Source: Piscinibacter sp.
GTDB taxonomy: Bacteria; Pseudomonadota; Gammaproteobacteria; Burkholderiales; Burkholderiaceae_C
Direction of reading: 5' to 3'
DNA length: 54,373 nucleotides
NCBI GenBank assembly: GCA_019635485.1
Contig: JAHBZL010000036.1
Span: forward strand, 1 to 54,373
The notes under the pieces were generated by a model. The model had not been told where the DNA came from. It did no database searches and worked only from the letters and a program-made list of their open reading frames with translations. Below, in pieces: positions 44,942 to 54,372 of the stretch; position 1 is the first letter of the stretch, and each line of letters begins with the position of its first letter. The position numbers and the translations under genes were made by a program.

Positions 44942-44956
44942 GCAACGCATGTGCCA
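44942..44956 (-). promoter_or_regulatory. Sigma-54 promoter of the aromatic/trans-envelope operon
   Basis: On the minus strand TGGCACATGCGTTGC matches the RpoN consensus TGGCAC-N5-TTGC at every core position. The predicted start near 44930 leaves a leader of about 28 bases before ATG 44902. The divergent gene encodes a sigma-54 activator, which supports the call. Confidence 0.85.
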
Positions 44957-45086
44957 TGGCGGCCGCGCGGGCGCCCGATGCGCGCTGCCGCGGGGCACAC
45001 GCTCCGAGGCAACCGGCCGCCCGACTCCGGACTTTCCCGGATGCCGCGTGCTGCGGTGCACGTCAGGGTTGGCCCGGAGCGGGAGA

Positions 45087-45103
45087 TTTCTTCAAATAAG
45101 AAG
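45087..45103. promoter_or_regulatory. Candidate enhancer site for the MopR-like activator
   Basis: AT-rich inverted repeat TTCTT-N5-AAGAA within very GC-rich DNA, about 135 bases upstream of the -24 element and about 40 bases before the activator's ATG. Position fits an upstream activating sequence that could also autoregulate the activator gene. Confidence 0.45.
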
Positions 45104-45140
45104 AGAATCCGCCCGATCCGAGCCAACGATTCACGAATTG

Positions 45141-46935
<1,795 letters not shown>

Positions 46936-46949
<14 letters not shown>

Positions 46950-48630
46950 AGCTGTCGGCGAGGTCCAGGCTGCCGCTGCCCTTGTAGCGCGCCACCTTGG
47001 GATACGGGCACAGCGGGCGGGTCCGGTCGGCTGCCCAGCCGGCCGGCACTTCGGCGTTCACGCCGCCGGCATTGCCGGCGCCGCGCGCCTGCGCCGTCAC
47101 GCGGTCGGGCGCGGTGCCCTGCTCGACCCACGCGACCAGCGCGGAGAGCATGTCGAACTGGTCAGTGGCCGGGCCGCCGCTGCAGTGGTTCATGCCCGGC
47201 ACGCGGTAGAAGCGGGCGAAGTCCGACGCGTCGCCGCCGTTGGCCGCGCGCAGGCCCTCGTACCATGCCCGGGTGTCGTCGACCGAGAAGATCGGGTCGC
47301 TGACGCCGTGGTAGACCATCACCTTCGCGCCGCGGTTCTTCAGCGTCGACAGGTTGGTCGGGTCGGGCGGGGTCATGAAGCTCATCGCCGATTCGGTGTA
47401 GGTCGCGTTGGTCGCGTTCACGCTGGCGAGCATCGTGTCGACGCTGGTGGACAGCGCGAAGGCCGGCCCGTTGAACGTGGCCACGTCCTGCGGCGGCACG
47501 CCCCAGATCAGACCCACGCCGCCCGAATCGAGCACCAGCGGCGCGGTGAACTCCCAGAACGGCACGCCGTTGCCGCGCAGGCCGCTGTCGAACGGGAAGC
47601 TGGCGTAGAAGGGTGTGCCGTTGCTGGTCGTCGCGCCGCTGAAGATCGGCGCCAGCGCGGTCTTCTGCGCGATGGTCAGGCAGCTGCCGTCGCGCACGCC
47701 GGTGCAGGTCGGCACGTCGTTCGCGAAGTTGAAGGCGCCGCGGCAGGCCTCGACGTCCTGCACCAGGCCGTCGGTCGCGCCGTCCAGCGCGTCGCACTTG
47801 CCGAGCACGGCGTCGGCCACCGTCGTGCGTTCGGCAGCGGTGAAGGCGGTCGAGATGTCAGCCGGGTCGGTGGCCACCAGCGCATAGTGCTGCGCGCCGA
47901 AGATGTTGGCGATCGCTGCCTTCGGCAGGTTGAAGCCGGGCGCGCCGGCGAGGAAGCCGTCGTACTGGTCGGCATAGCGCGCCATCGCGACCATCGTGTG
48001 GCGCCCGCCGTTCGAGCAGCCGCCGATGTAGGAGCGGTCCGGACCCTTGCCGTAGGCGGTCGCAATCACGCTCTTGGCCATCGGCGTGAGCTTGCCGACC
48101 GCCTGGTAGCCGTAGTCCAGGCGCGCCTGCGGGTCGATGCCGAAGGTCGGGCCGAGCGCGCCGCTGTGCCCGGCGTCCGAGCTGATCACCGCGAAGCCCT
48201 GCGCCAGCGCGTGCGTCACCGGTCCGCCGCCGGTGGCACCGGTGGCCGTGACCACGCTGCCGTCGATGCCGCCGTTGGCCTGGTGGTAGAAGCGGCCGTT
48301 CCAGGCCAGCGGCAGGCGCATCTCGAAGCCGATCGCGTAGCTGTTGCCGTCCACCGCGCTGGTGCGCTGGAACATGGTGCCGGTCACGCGGCAATGCGCC
48401 GCCACGGGCTGACCGCCCACCGTCAGCGTGCCGGCCGCGATCTCGGTGGCCGCGGTGATGGTGGTGTTGGCCAGCGTGGCCAGGCGCCCGGCCAGCGAGT
48501 CGCAGGTGCCGGACAGGGTCGCGGCACTGGCCGGGCTCAGCCGCGGCAGGCCCGCCGGTCCGTCGTCGCCGCCGCCGCAGGCGGTCAGGGCCGCCAGGGC
48601 AGCGGTCGAAAGGCAGAGAAAGCGCTTCAA
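46936..48630 (-). CDS. Tannase/feruloyl esterase family lipoprotein
   Basis: 564 residues. The leader ends in the lipobox LTAC (Cys 18), so the enzyme is a lipoprotein, probably periplasmic or surface exposed. The CS-D-HC motif of tannases and feruloyl esterases is present: Cys 205-Ser 206 in GGCSNGGR and His-Cys in GMNHCSGGP, where the two cysteines normally form a disulfide next to the catalytic Ser and His. It should release hydroxycinnamic or gallic acids from esters. Start is TTG 48630 with AGGAG 8 bases upstream. Its 3' end overlaps the activator gene by 14 bases. A palindromic operator 35-53 bases upstream suggests control by the divergent MarR. Confidence 0.9.
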
Positions 48631-48664
48631 GAGATGTCTCCTCGTTTCGGCGTCAGCGCCGATG

Positions 48665-48683
48665 TACTTAAGATACTTAACTA
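48665..48683. promoter_or_regulatory. Probable MarR operator
   Basis: TACTTAAGATACTTAACTA is a 19-bp palindrome (TA-N-TTAAG-N3-CTTAA-N-TA) with seven of eight arm pairs matching. It lies 35 bases upstream of the esterase start and 95 bases before marR, in an AT-rich island. Confidence 0.65.
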
Positions 48684-48703
48684 ATTTGAAGATGCCCTGA
48701 GGG

Positions 48704-48719
48704 GATCCACCGATGGATC
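48704..48719. promoter_or_regulatory. Second inverted repeat in esterase/marR region
   Basis: GATCCA-N4-TGGATC, a perfect 6-bp inverted repeat between the main operator and marR. A third small one, CTTGTTCAAG, follows at 48731-48740. Either may be a secondary operator near the marR promoter. Confidence 0.35.
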
Positions 48720-48777
48720 GGCCCTCGAAACTTGTTCAAGCTGTGCACTTCATCGCCGCCCGCGCGAGAATGCGCGC

Positions 48778-49263
48778 ATGAGCTCGAAAGCCGCCCCTGT
48801 CCACGAGCAGACACCGTTCGGCCGGCTCGACGAAGCCGGGCTGCACGGCATCCTCGGCTACCAGCTCGCGCAGGCGACGATCACGACGACGCGGGTGTTC
48901 GGCGAACGGGTCGGTGCGCCGTTCGAGCTGCGGCCGGTCGAATTCACGATCCTGACCCTGGTGCACGAGAACCCCGGCGTGTCGGCGCGGCAGCTGGCCG
49001 ACGCGCTGGCCGTGACGCCGCCGAACATCACGATGTGGATCGACAAGCTCGAGCGGCGCGGCCTGATCGAGCGCGAGCGCAGCACCATCGACCGGCGCGC
49101 GCAGCACATCCGACCGACCGTCGAGGGCGCGAAGCTCGCGCGCCAGGCGGTCGAGCGCGTCATCGAGGGCGAGCAGGCCGTGCTCGCGGTGCTCAGCCCG
49201 GCCGAGCGCGCGATGCTGATCGAGCTGCTGCACAAGGTGGCGCGCTGCCGTAAGCGGGGGTAG
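48778..49263 (+). CDS. MarR-family transcriptional regulator
   Basis: 161 residues with the MarR winged helix (about 55-125): VSARQLADALAVTPPNITMWIDKLERRGLIERERSTIDRRAQHIRPT, including the D-R-R wing. It is divergent from the feruloyl-esterase-like gene with 147 bases between, and that gap holds a 19-bp palindrome of the kind MarR dimers bind. Several known MarR proteins control hydroxycinnamate genes and respond to the CoA thioester or free acid, so a similar role is likely here but not proven. Confidence 0.9.
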   Translation: MSSKAAPVHEQTPFGRLDEAGLHGILGYQLAQATITTTRVFGERVGAPFELRPVEFTILTLVHENPGVSARQLADALAVTPPNITMWIDKLERRGLIERERSTIDRRAQHIRPTVEGAKLARQAVERVIEGEQAVLAVLSPAERAMLIELLHKVARCRKRG

Positions 49264-49267
49264 ATCT

Positions 49268-49350
49268 CCCCCCCCGGAAGCGCCTGCGGCGCCTCCCCCC
49301 CAGGGGGGCGCCGCCAGCGGACCGGCGGAGCCGGATCCGCGGCGGCCGCT
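49268..49350. repeat. Full copy of GC-rich dispersed repeat
   Basis: About 83 bp, inverted relative to the copy at 39413-39496 and differing from it at only a few positions. It fills the 101-base gap between the convergent marR and DUF1348 genes and contains three nested GC hairpins, so it may act as a terminator. GGATCC follows at the right edge. Confidence 0.8.
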
Positions 49351-49364
49351 GGATCCGTGAAGAA

Positions 49365-49832
49365 CTAGAGACCCAGGTCGGAGAGGCCTGGGTGGTCGTC
49401 GGGGCGTCGGCCGAGGGGCCAGTGGAACTTGCGCTCGGCCGCCTTGATCGGCAGGTCGTTGATGCTCGCGAAGCGGCGCAGCATGAAACCCTGGTCGTTG
49501 AACTCCCAGTTCTCGTTGCCGTAGCTGCGGTACCAGTGGCCGGAATCGTCGTGCCACTCGTAGGCGAAGCGCACCGCGATGCGGTGGCCGGCCGTGGCCC
49601 ACAGTTCCTTGATCAGCCGGTAGTCGAGCTCCTTCGCCCACTTGCGCTGCAGGAAGGCGCGCACCTGCTCGCGGCCGACCGGGAACTCGCTGCGGTTGCG
49701 CCAGCGGGTGTCCTCGGTGTAGACGAGCACGACGCGGTCGGGGTCGCGCGTGTTCCAGGCGTCCTCGGCCATGCGCACCTTCTGCGCGGCGGTCTCGGGG
49801 GTGAAGGGGGGCAGCGGGGGCTTGGTGTCCAT
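49365..49832 (-). CDS. DUF1348 family (SnoaL/NTF2-like) protein
   Basis: 155 residues, a single NTF2-like cone fold. The segments [57 protein letters not shown] and [25 protein letters not shown] are the DUF1348 signature. The family has no established reaction; members are often called nuclear transport factor 2-like. It converges with marR and lies 53 bases downstream of cyanase on the same strand, so it could be read through from the cyanate operon. Confidence 0.92.
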   Translation of the reverse strand: MDTKPPLPPFTPETAAQKVRMAEDAWNTRDPDRVVLVYTEDTRWRNRSEFPVGREQVRAFLQRKWAKELDYRLIKELWATAGHRIAVRFAYEWHDDSGHWYRSYGNENWEFNDQGFMLRRFASINDLPIKAAERKFHWPLGRRPDDHPGLSDLGL

Positions 49833-49885
49833 GGCGAGGCTCCGGTCAGCGGGCGAGCGTAGCGCAGCGCCGGCCGCCGTCCGGC

Positions 49886-50329
49886 TCAGTAGGTCTTGTA
49901 GGGCAGGAACTTGCCGGACATCGTGATGCTGACGCGGTCACCCTTCGGGTCGGGTTCGCGCTGCAGGTCCATCTTGAAATCGATCGCGGACATGATGCCG
50001 TCGCCGAACTCCTCGTGGATCAGTTCCTTGAAGGTCGTGCCGTAGACGTTGATCAGCTCGTAGAAGCGGTAGATCAGCGGATCGGTCGGCACGCTGGTCG
50101 GCAGCGAGCCCTTGTAGGGCACGACCATCAGCCACTTCTTCTCCTCGGCGGTCAGGCCGAAGATCTCGCCGACGACGCCGGCCTGCTCGGCCGTCAGCGT
50201 CATCTGCCCGAGGCAGGCGGCGGTGACCCATTCCTTGCTCAGGCCGACCTTGGCGGCCACGTCGGACCACTTCAGGCCCTTGGCGACCTTGGCGGCGACG
50301 ATCTTCTCGGTGACGTCCATGCGGCTCAT
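49886..50329 (-). CDS. cynS: Cyanase (cyanate hydratase)
   Basis: 147 residues. It converts cyanate and bicarbonate to ammonia and carbon dioxide. The catalytic residues of E. coli cyanase (Arg 96, Glu 99, Ser 122) appear as Arg 88, Glu 91 and Ser 114 with a constant shift of eight ([19 protein letters not shown]), and an N-terminal helical domain (1-75) precedes the catalytic one. ATG 50329 follows GAGGAG and overlaps the stop of the ABC ATPase gene (ATGA), so transporter and enzyme are translated together. No carbonic anhydrase gene (cynT) is near. Confidence 0.97.
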   Translation of the reverse strand: MSRMDVTEKIVAAKVAKGLKWSDVAAKVGLSKEWVTAACLGQMTLTAEQAGVVGEIFGLTAEEKKWLMVVPYKGSLPTSVPTDPLIYRFYELINVYGTTFKELIHEEFGDGIMSAIDFKMDLQREPDPKGDRVSITMSGKFLPYKTY

Positions 50330-51195
50330 GCGATTCTCCTCAGCGTGGTGGGGGCCGGGTGGGGCTCGGGATCCTGTCCGGGGCTGACCTCCTCGGGCTG
50401 CGCCGGGGCGCGGCCGTGCGACAGCTCCTTCGAGCGCGCGACGAGGAAGTCGACCAGGTGGTTGCGGATGCGGTAGTACTGCGGATCGTGGTGCAGCGTC
50501 GCGCGCTGCCGCTCGCGCGACATCGTGTTGCGCACGATCTCCGCGACGCGCGCCTGCGGGCCGTTGCTCATCAGCAGGATGCGGTCGGCCAGCAGGATCG
50601 CCTCGTCGACGTCGTGCGTGATCATGAAGACGGTCTGGTGCGTCTCGGCGCAGATCTTCAGCAGCTCGTCCTGGATCGTGCCGCGCGTCAGCGCATCGAG
50701 CGCGCCGAAGGGCTCGTCCAGCAGCAGCATGCGCGGCTGGATCGCGAATGCGCGCGCGATGCCGACACGCTGCTTCATGCCGCCGGAGAGCTGGCTCGGC
50801 TTCTTGTCGATCGCCGGCGCCAGGCCGACCATCGCGACGTACTTCTCGACGTGCTCGTCGACCTGCGCGCGGCTCCAGCCGGGCCACTTGCTGCGCACCG
50901 CGAAGGCGATGTTGGCGCGCACCGTCAGCCAGGGCATCAGCGCATGGCCCTGGAACACCACGCCGCGCTCCAGGCTCGGGCCGGCGATCTCGCGCTGGTC
51001 CATGAACACGTGGCCCTCGCTGGCGCTCTCCAGCCCCGCCAGCACGTTCAGGATGGTCGTCTTGCCGCAGCCGCTGTGGCCGATGATGCAGACGAACTCG
51101 CCTTGCCGGATGCCGAAGTTGACGCTGTCGAAGACGACCGCCTCGCCGTAGCGCTTGGCCAGTCCTTCGACCTTGAGGAAGTCGCCTCCGCTCAC
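50326..51195 (-). CDS. Nitrate/cyanate-type ABC transporter ATPase
   Basis: 289 residues. Walker A GHSGCGKT (about 39-46), signature LSGGMKQR, Walker B MLLLDEPFGALD and switch His in ITHDVDEA are complete. It belongs to the NrtD/SsuB/TauB group, and the C-terminal tail (HDPQYYRIRNHLVDFLV) is typical of NrtD/CynD. It overlaps cynS by ATGA, which points to cyanate as substrate. GTG 51195 is the start; a GC-rich repeat copy fills most of the 114-base gap separating it from the permease gene. Confidence 0.92.
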   Translation of the reverse strand: MSGGDFLKVEGLAKRYGEAVVFDSVNFGIRQGEFVCIIGHSGCGKTTILNVLAGLESASEGHVFMDQREIAGPSLERGVVFQGHALMPWLTVRANIAFAVRSKWPGWSRAQVDEHVEKYVAMVGLAPAIDKKPSQLSGGMKQRVGIARAFAIQPRMLLLDEPFGALDALTRGTIQDELLKICAETHQTVFMITHDVDEAILLADRILLMSNGPQARVAEIVRNTMSRERQRATLHHDPQYYRIRNHLVDFLVARSKELSHGRAPAQPEEVSPGQDPEPHPAPTTLRRIA

Positions 51196-51225
51196 GCCGT
51201 GCTCCCGGTATTCGACCGCGGAACG

Positions 51226-51306
51226 AGCGGACGCCGCGGATCCGGCTTGGCCGGTCCGCTGGCGTCGCCCCCTCGAGGGGGAGCGCCGAAGGCGCTCCGG
51301 GGGTGG
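51226..51306. repeat. Diverged copy of GC-rich dispersed repeat
   Basis: About 81 bp, same orientation as the copy at 39413-39496 but with a shorter core (CCCCCTCGAGGGGG) and GCGCCGAAGGCGC. It sits between the permease and ATPase genes of the cyanate operon, where it could alter expression of the downstream genes. Confidence 0.75.
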
Positions 51307-51309
51307 GCG

Positions 51310-52194
51310 TCAATCCACATAGGTCACCGCCTTTTGCAGCCGGGCGAACAGCAGGTCCAGCGCCATGCCGACCACGCCGATCACGAGGATCGCGAAGATC
51401 ACGTTCGGCAGCGACAGGTTGTTCCACTCGTTCCACACGAAGTAGCCGATGCCGGTGCCGCCCACCAGCATCTCGGCGGCGACGATCACCAGCCAGGCGA
51501 TGCCCATCGAGATGCGCATGCCGGTCAGGATGGTCGGCGCGGCAGCCGGCAGGATCACCTCGAACGCGCGCCGCAGCGGCGAGACCTCCAGCGTGCGTGC
51601 GACGTTCAGCCACTCACGCCGCACGCTGGCGACACCGAACGCGGTGTTGATCAGCATCGGCCACACCGAGCAGATGAAGATCACGAAGATGCCGGAGATG
51701 TTGCTGTCCTTGATCGTGTACAGCGCGAGCGGCATCCAGGCCAGCGGCGAGATCGGCTTGAGCACCTGGATGAACGGGTCCAGCGCGCGGTAGACCAGCG
51801 GGCTCATGCCGATCACGAAGCCGAGCGGGATCGCGACCACGGCGGCGATCAGGTAGCCGAGCCCGACGCGGCCGAGCGAATAGCCGAGCTGCAGCCCGAC
51901 GCCCTTGTCGTTCGGCCCGTTGTCGTAGAACGGGCTGGCCAGGTTCTTCACGACCACCGCGCCCATCTGCGCGAGCGTCGGGAAGCCGGACTTCGCCGGC
52001 GCCGCGGCTGCGCCGGCCGTCGGATCCTTGCCCATCAGCTTGGCGTACTCGATCTGCTCCGGCGTGAGCGCCGGTGCGGCGCTGGCGGCGGGCGCGGCGG
52101 ACAGCGTCGCCACGTGCCAGACCGCCAGCACGAGCAGCAGGATCAGCACCGAAAGCAGCCCGGCGCGCAGGCCGAGTCGACGCGGGGCGTCCAT
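51310..52194 (-). CDS. Nitrate/cyanate-type ABC transporter permease
   Basis: 294 residues. One N-terminal helix (about 9-30), a periplasmic linker (about 31-90) and a BPD_transp_1 core with five helices follow; the EAA-like loop is near EVSPLRRAFEVILPAAAPTILTGMRISMG. The segment PISPLAWMPLALY and the LVGGTGIGYFVW region are typical of NrtB/CynB permeases. ATG 52194 was chosen over a longer Arg/Pro-rich frame because the first membrane helix starts right after it. Only 4 bases separate it from the binding-protein gene. Confidence 0.92.
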   Translation of the reverse strand: MDAPRRLGLRAGLLSVLILLLVLAVWHVATLSAAPAASAAPALTPEQIEYAKLMGKDPTAGAAAAPAKSGFPTLAQMGAVVVKNLASPFYDNGPNDKGVGLQLGYSLGRVGLGYLIAAVVAIPLGFVIGMSPLVYRALDPFIQVLKPISPLAWMPLALYTIKDSNISGIFVIFICSVWPMLINTAFGVASVRREWLNVARTLEVSPLRRAFEVILPAAAPTILTGMRISMGIAWLVIVAAEMLVGGTGIGYFVWNEWNNLSLPNVIFAILVIGVVGMALDLLFARLQKAVTYVD

Positions 52195-52198
52195 GGCC

Positions 52199-53578
52199 TC
52201 AGGTGCGCTTGATCGCGAAGCTGGCCGCGTAGGCGGCGGCCTTCTCCGGGTCAAACACCTTGCCCATGATCGTGAACTTCGGGTAGGCGCCATCAGGCAC
52301 CTTCATGTCCAGCGACTTCATGGTCTTCTTCGCGTCGGTCAGCAGGAACACCTGCTCGGCGATCTGCTTGTAGTTGACGTCGCCCTTCACATAGCCCCAG
52401 CGCTTCATCTGCGTCAGCATCCACACGGCCATGCTCTGCCACGGGATCGGGTCGAAGTCGGCGCGGTCGGGCACGTTCTTCACGTTGCCCAGGCCGTCGG
52501 CGAAGCGGCCGGTGAGCACCTGCGCGACCACCGTCTCGGGCTGGTTCAGGTAGGCCTGCGGCGAGATCACCTTGGCGATCAGCTCGCGGTTCTTCGCCTC
52601 GCGCGCCATCGCCGCCGCGTTGAGCACCGCGCGGTACAGGGCCGCGAAGGTGTTCGGGTTCTTCTGGATGAACTCGGCGCTGGTGCCGAACGCGCAGCAC
52701 GGGTGGCCGTTCCACAACTCCTTGGTCAGGATGTGGATGAAGCCGACCTCCTCGTACACCGCGCGCTGGTTGAACGGGTCGGGGCCGAGGTAGCCGTCGA
52801 TGTTGCCGGCACGCAGGTTGGCCACCATCTCCGGCGGCGGCACGACGCGGATCTGGATGTCGCGGTCCGGGTCCAGCCCCGCCTCCGCCACGTAGTAGCG
52901 CAGCAGGAAGTTGTGCATCGAGTACTCGAAGGGCACGGCGAACTTGAAGCCCTTCCAGTCCTTCGGGTCGCGCTTGTCCTTGTGCTTGACCGCGAGCGTG
53001 ATCGCCTGGCCGTTGGTGTTCTGGATCGTCGCGACGTGCATCGGCACCGCGTTGCTGCCCGCGCCCATCGAGATGGCCAGCGGCATCGGGCTGAGGAAGT
53101 GCGTGGCGTCGTACTCCTTGTTCAGCATCTTGTCGCGGATCAGCGCCCAGCCCGCCGTCTTGACCACCTCGACGTTGAGCCCCTGCTTCGAGTAGAAGCC
53201 CAGCGGGTGCGCCATGATCAGCGGCGTCGCGCAGGTGATCGGGATGAAGCCGATCTTCAGGTCGCGCTTCTCGAGGGAGCCGCTCTTGTCCTGCGCCATC
53301 GCCTGCAGGCTCGCGATCGGCAGCACCGAGCCGATCGCGGCCATCGCGGTGCGGCGGCCGACGGCACGCAGGAAGCGCCGGCGCAGCGCATCGTGCGGGA
53401 ACAGCGCCTTGACCAGCGCGGCCTCGACGAAGGCGTTCGACGTGGCTTCGAACTCGGCGCTCTCGCTGCGCGTGCGCAGTTCGGCCGCGGCATGTTCGGC
53501 CGGGTCGCGGTGCCGGCCGCAGCTGCAGCCCATCATCAGCGGCCGGTCGGCGTCGTAGGGATCGAATTGCTCGCTCAT
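52199..53578 (-). CDS. Nitrate/cyanate-type ABC substrate-binding protein with Tat signal
   Basis: 459 residues of the NrtA/CmpA family. The first 65 residues are hydrophilic and contain a Cys/His cluster (MMGCSCGRHRD, 15-25); a twin-arginine leader follows (RRRFLRAVGRRTAMAAIGSVLP, about 66-88, cut near AMA), so export is probably by Tat after folding or cofactor loading. The mature part begins LKIGFIPITCATPLIMA and includes LSPMPLAISMGAGS. ATG 53578 has AGGAG upstream. As first gene of the transporter-cyanase operon it likely binds cyanate, with nitrate or nitrite as alternatives. Confidence 0.92.
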   Translation of the reverse strand: MSEQFDPYDADRPLMMGCSCGRHRDPAEHAAAELRTRSESAEFEATSNAFVEAALVKALFPHDALRRRFLRAVGRRTAMAAIGSVLPIASLQAMAQDKSGSLEKRDLKIGFIPITCATPLIMAHPLGFYSKQGLNVEVVKTAGWALIRDKMLNKEYDATHFLSPMPLAISMGAGSNAVPMHVATIQNTNGQAITLAVKHKDKRDPKDWKGFKFAVPFEYSMHNFLLRYYVAEAGLDPDRDIQIRVVPPPEMVANLRAGNIDGYLGPDPFNQRAVYEEVGFIHILTKELWNGHPCCAFGTSAEFIQKNPNTFAALYRAVLNAAAMAREAKNRELIAKVISPQAYLNQPETVVAQVLTGRFADGLGNVKNVPDRADFDPIPWQSMAVWMLTQMKRWGYVKGDVNYKQIAEQVFLLTDAKKTMKSLDMKVPDGAYPKFTIMGKVFDPEKAAAYAASFAIKRT

Positions 53579-53630
53579 GGTGCAGCCTCTCCTGATCGGT
53601 CCGGCAAATCGTAGGAACAGGCCGCGTTTC

Positions 53631-53645
53631 GCAATATCGAGGCCA
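53631..53645 (-). promoter_or_regulatory. Possible sigma-54 promoter of the cyanate operon
   Basis: On the minus strand TGGCCTCGATATTGC keeps TGGC-N7-TTGC, the RpoN core, about 55 bases upstream of ATG 53578. Sigma-54 control would fit nitrogen acquisition, but only eight core bases match. Confidence 0.45.
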
Positions 53646-53651
53646 GCGGCG

Positions 53652-53676
53652 TTGTGGTGTAGGGCTGGCACTACAA
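53652..53676. promoter_or_regulatory. Inverted repeat upstream of cyanate operon
   Basis: TTGTGGTG-N9-CACTACAA, with 7 of 8 pairs matching, just upstream of the possible promoter. The arms do not run in the NtrC order (CACC..GGTG), so a LysR- or GntR-type regulator is a better guess. Confidence 0.45.
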
Positions 53677-53781
53677 GGCCCGGCGGGCGCGCCCTGTTCC
53701 GGGACGCCTGCCGTGCCGGGAAGTCGCGCCACGGCGAGGGCCATGTCGGCCGCATGGCGCGACGCCCGTAGACTGCCGCGC

Positions 53782-54372
53782 ATGAAACTGCGCATGGCCG
53801 AGAACTCGCTCTTCGCGATCCTGCTGCGATCGCCCTGGTGGACCAGTGCGGCCATCGCCGTGCTGGTGGGGGCCGCCGCCTGGGCGCTGCTGCCGCCGGC
53901 GTGGCGGGTGGTGGGCGCGCTGACGGGCTTCCCGTTCCTGGTCATCGCGCTGATCGCCGCCTGGCGGCAGCGCCATGCGCCGAGCGCGGCACGCGTCGAG
54001 CAGACGACGCAGGCGGTGCGCGCCCTGGCGTGGCCGGCTTTCGCCGGCCTGCTCGAGCAGGCCTTCCAGCGCGACGGCCATGTGGTGCAGCGCCGCCAGG
54101 GCGCGGCCGACTTCGTGCTCGAACGGCGCGGCCGCGCGATGCTGGTGTCGGCGCGGCGCTGGAAGTCCGCACAGACCGGGCTCGAGCCGCTGCGCGAACT
54201 GCAGGCCGCCCGCAGCGCGGCGGACGCGCCCGACGCGCTGTACATCGGCCTGGGTGGGCTCAGCGATGCGGCGGCCGCCTTTGCCGCCGAGCACCGCATC
54301 GCCGTGTGGCAGGCGGCCGAACTCGCCCAGGCGCTGCGCGGCCTGGCGCTGCCGGCCGCGCCGGCGCGCTAG
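53782..54372 (+). CDS. Membrane-anchored Mrr/restriction-endonuclease-like protein
   Basis: 196 residues. Two membrane helices (about 18-38 and 44-62) precede a domain (about 78-190) like the Mrr-type PD-(D/E)xK fold: FAGLLEQAFQRDGHVVQ, then GAADFVLERRGRAMLVSARRWKSA. In active Mrr proteins the second strand ends in Q-C-K; here it reads VSARRW, so the usual Gln and Lys are replaced by Ser and Arg and the nuclease site may be inactive. Start ATG 53782 was chosen just before the first helix; TAGACT lies at -10 distance. The gene is divergent from the cyanate operon. Function unknown. Confidence 0.75.
   Translation: MKLRMAENSLFAILLRSPWWTSAAIAVLVGAAAWALLPPAWRVVGALTGFPFLVIALIAAWRQRHAPSAARVEQTTQAVRALAWPAFAGLLEQAFQRDGHVVQRRQGAADFVLERRGRAMLVSARRWKSAQTGLEPLRELQAARSAADAPDALYIGLGGLSDAAAAFAAEHRIAVWQAAELAQALRGLALPAAPAR

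Noticed and set aside
49334-49357. Clustered BamHI, SacII and NotI sites that look like a cloning polylinker
   Set aside because: The same site cluster occurs in diverged copies at 39413 and 51226, each in genomic context, so it belongs to a natural repeat and not to vector sequence.
53652-53676. NtrC binding site upstream of the cyanate operon
   Set aside because: The arms are GGTG..CAC, opposite to the CACC..GGTG order of NtrC sites, and the spacing is wrong.
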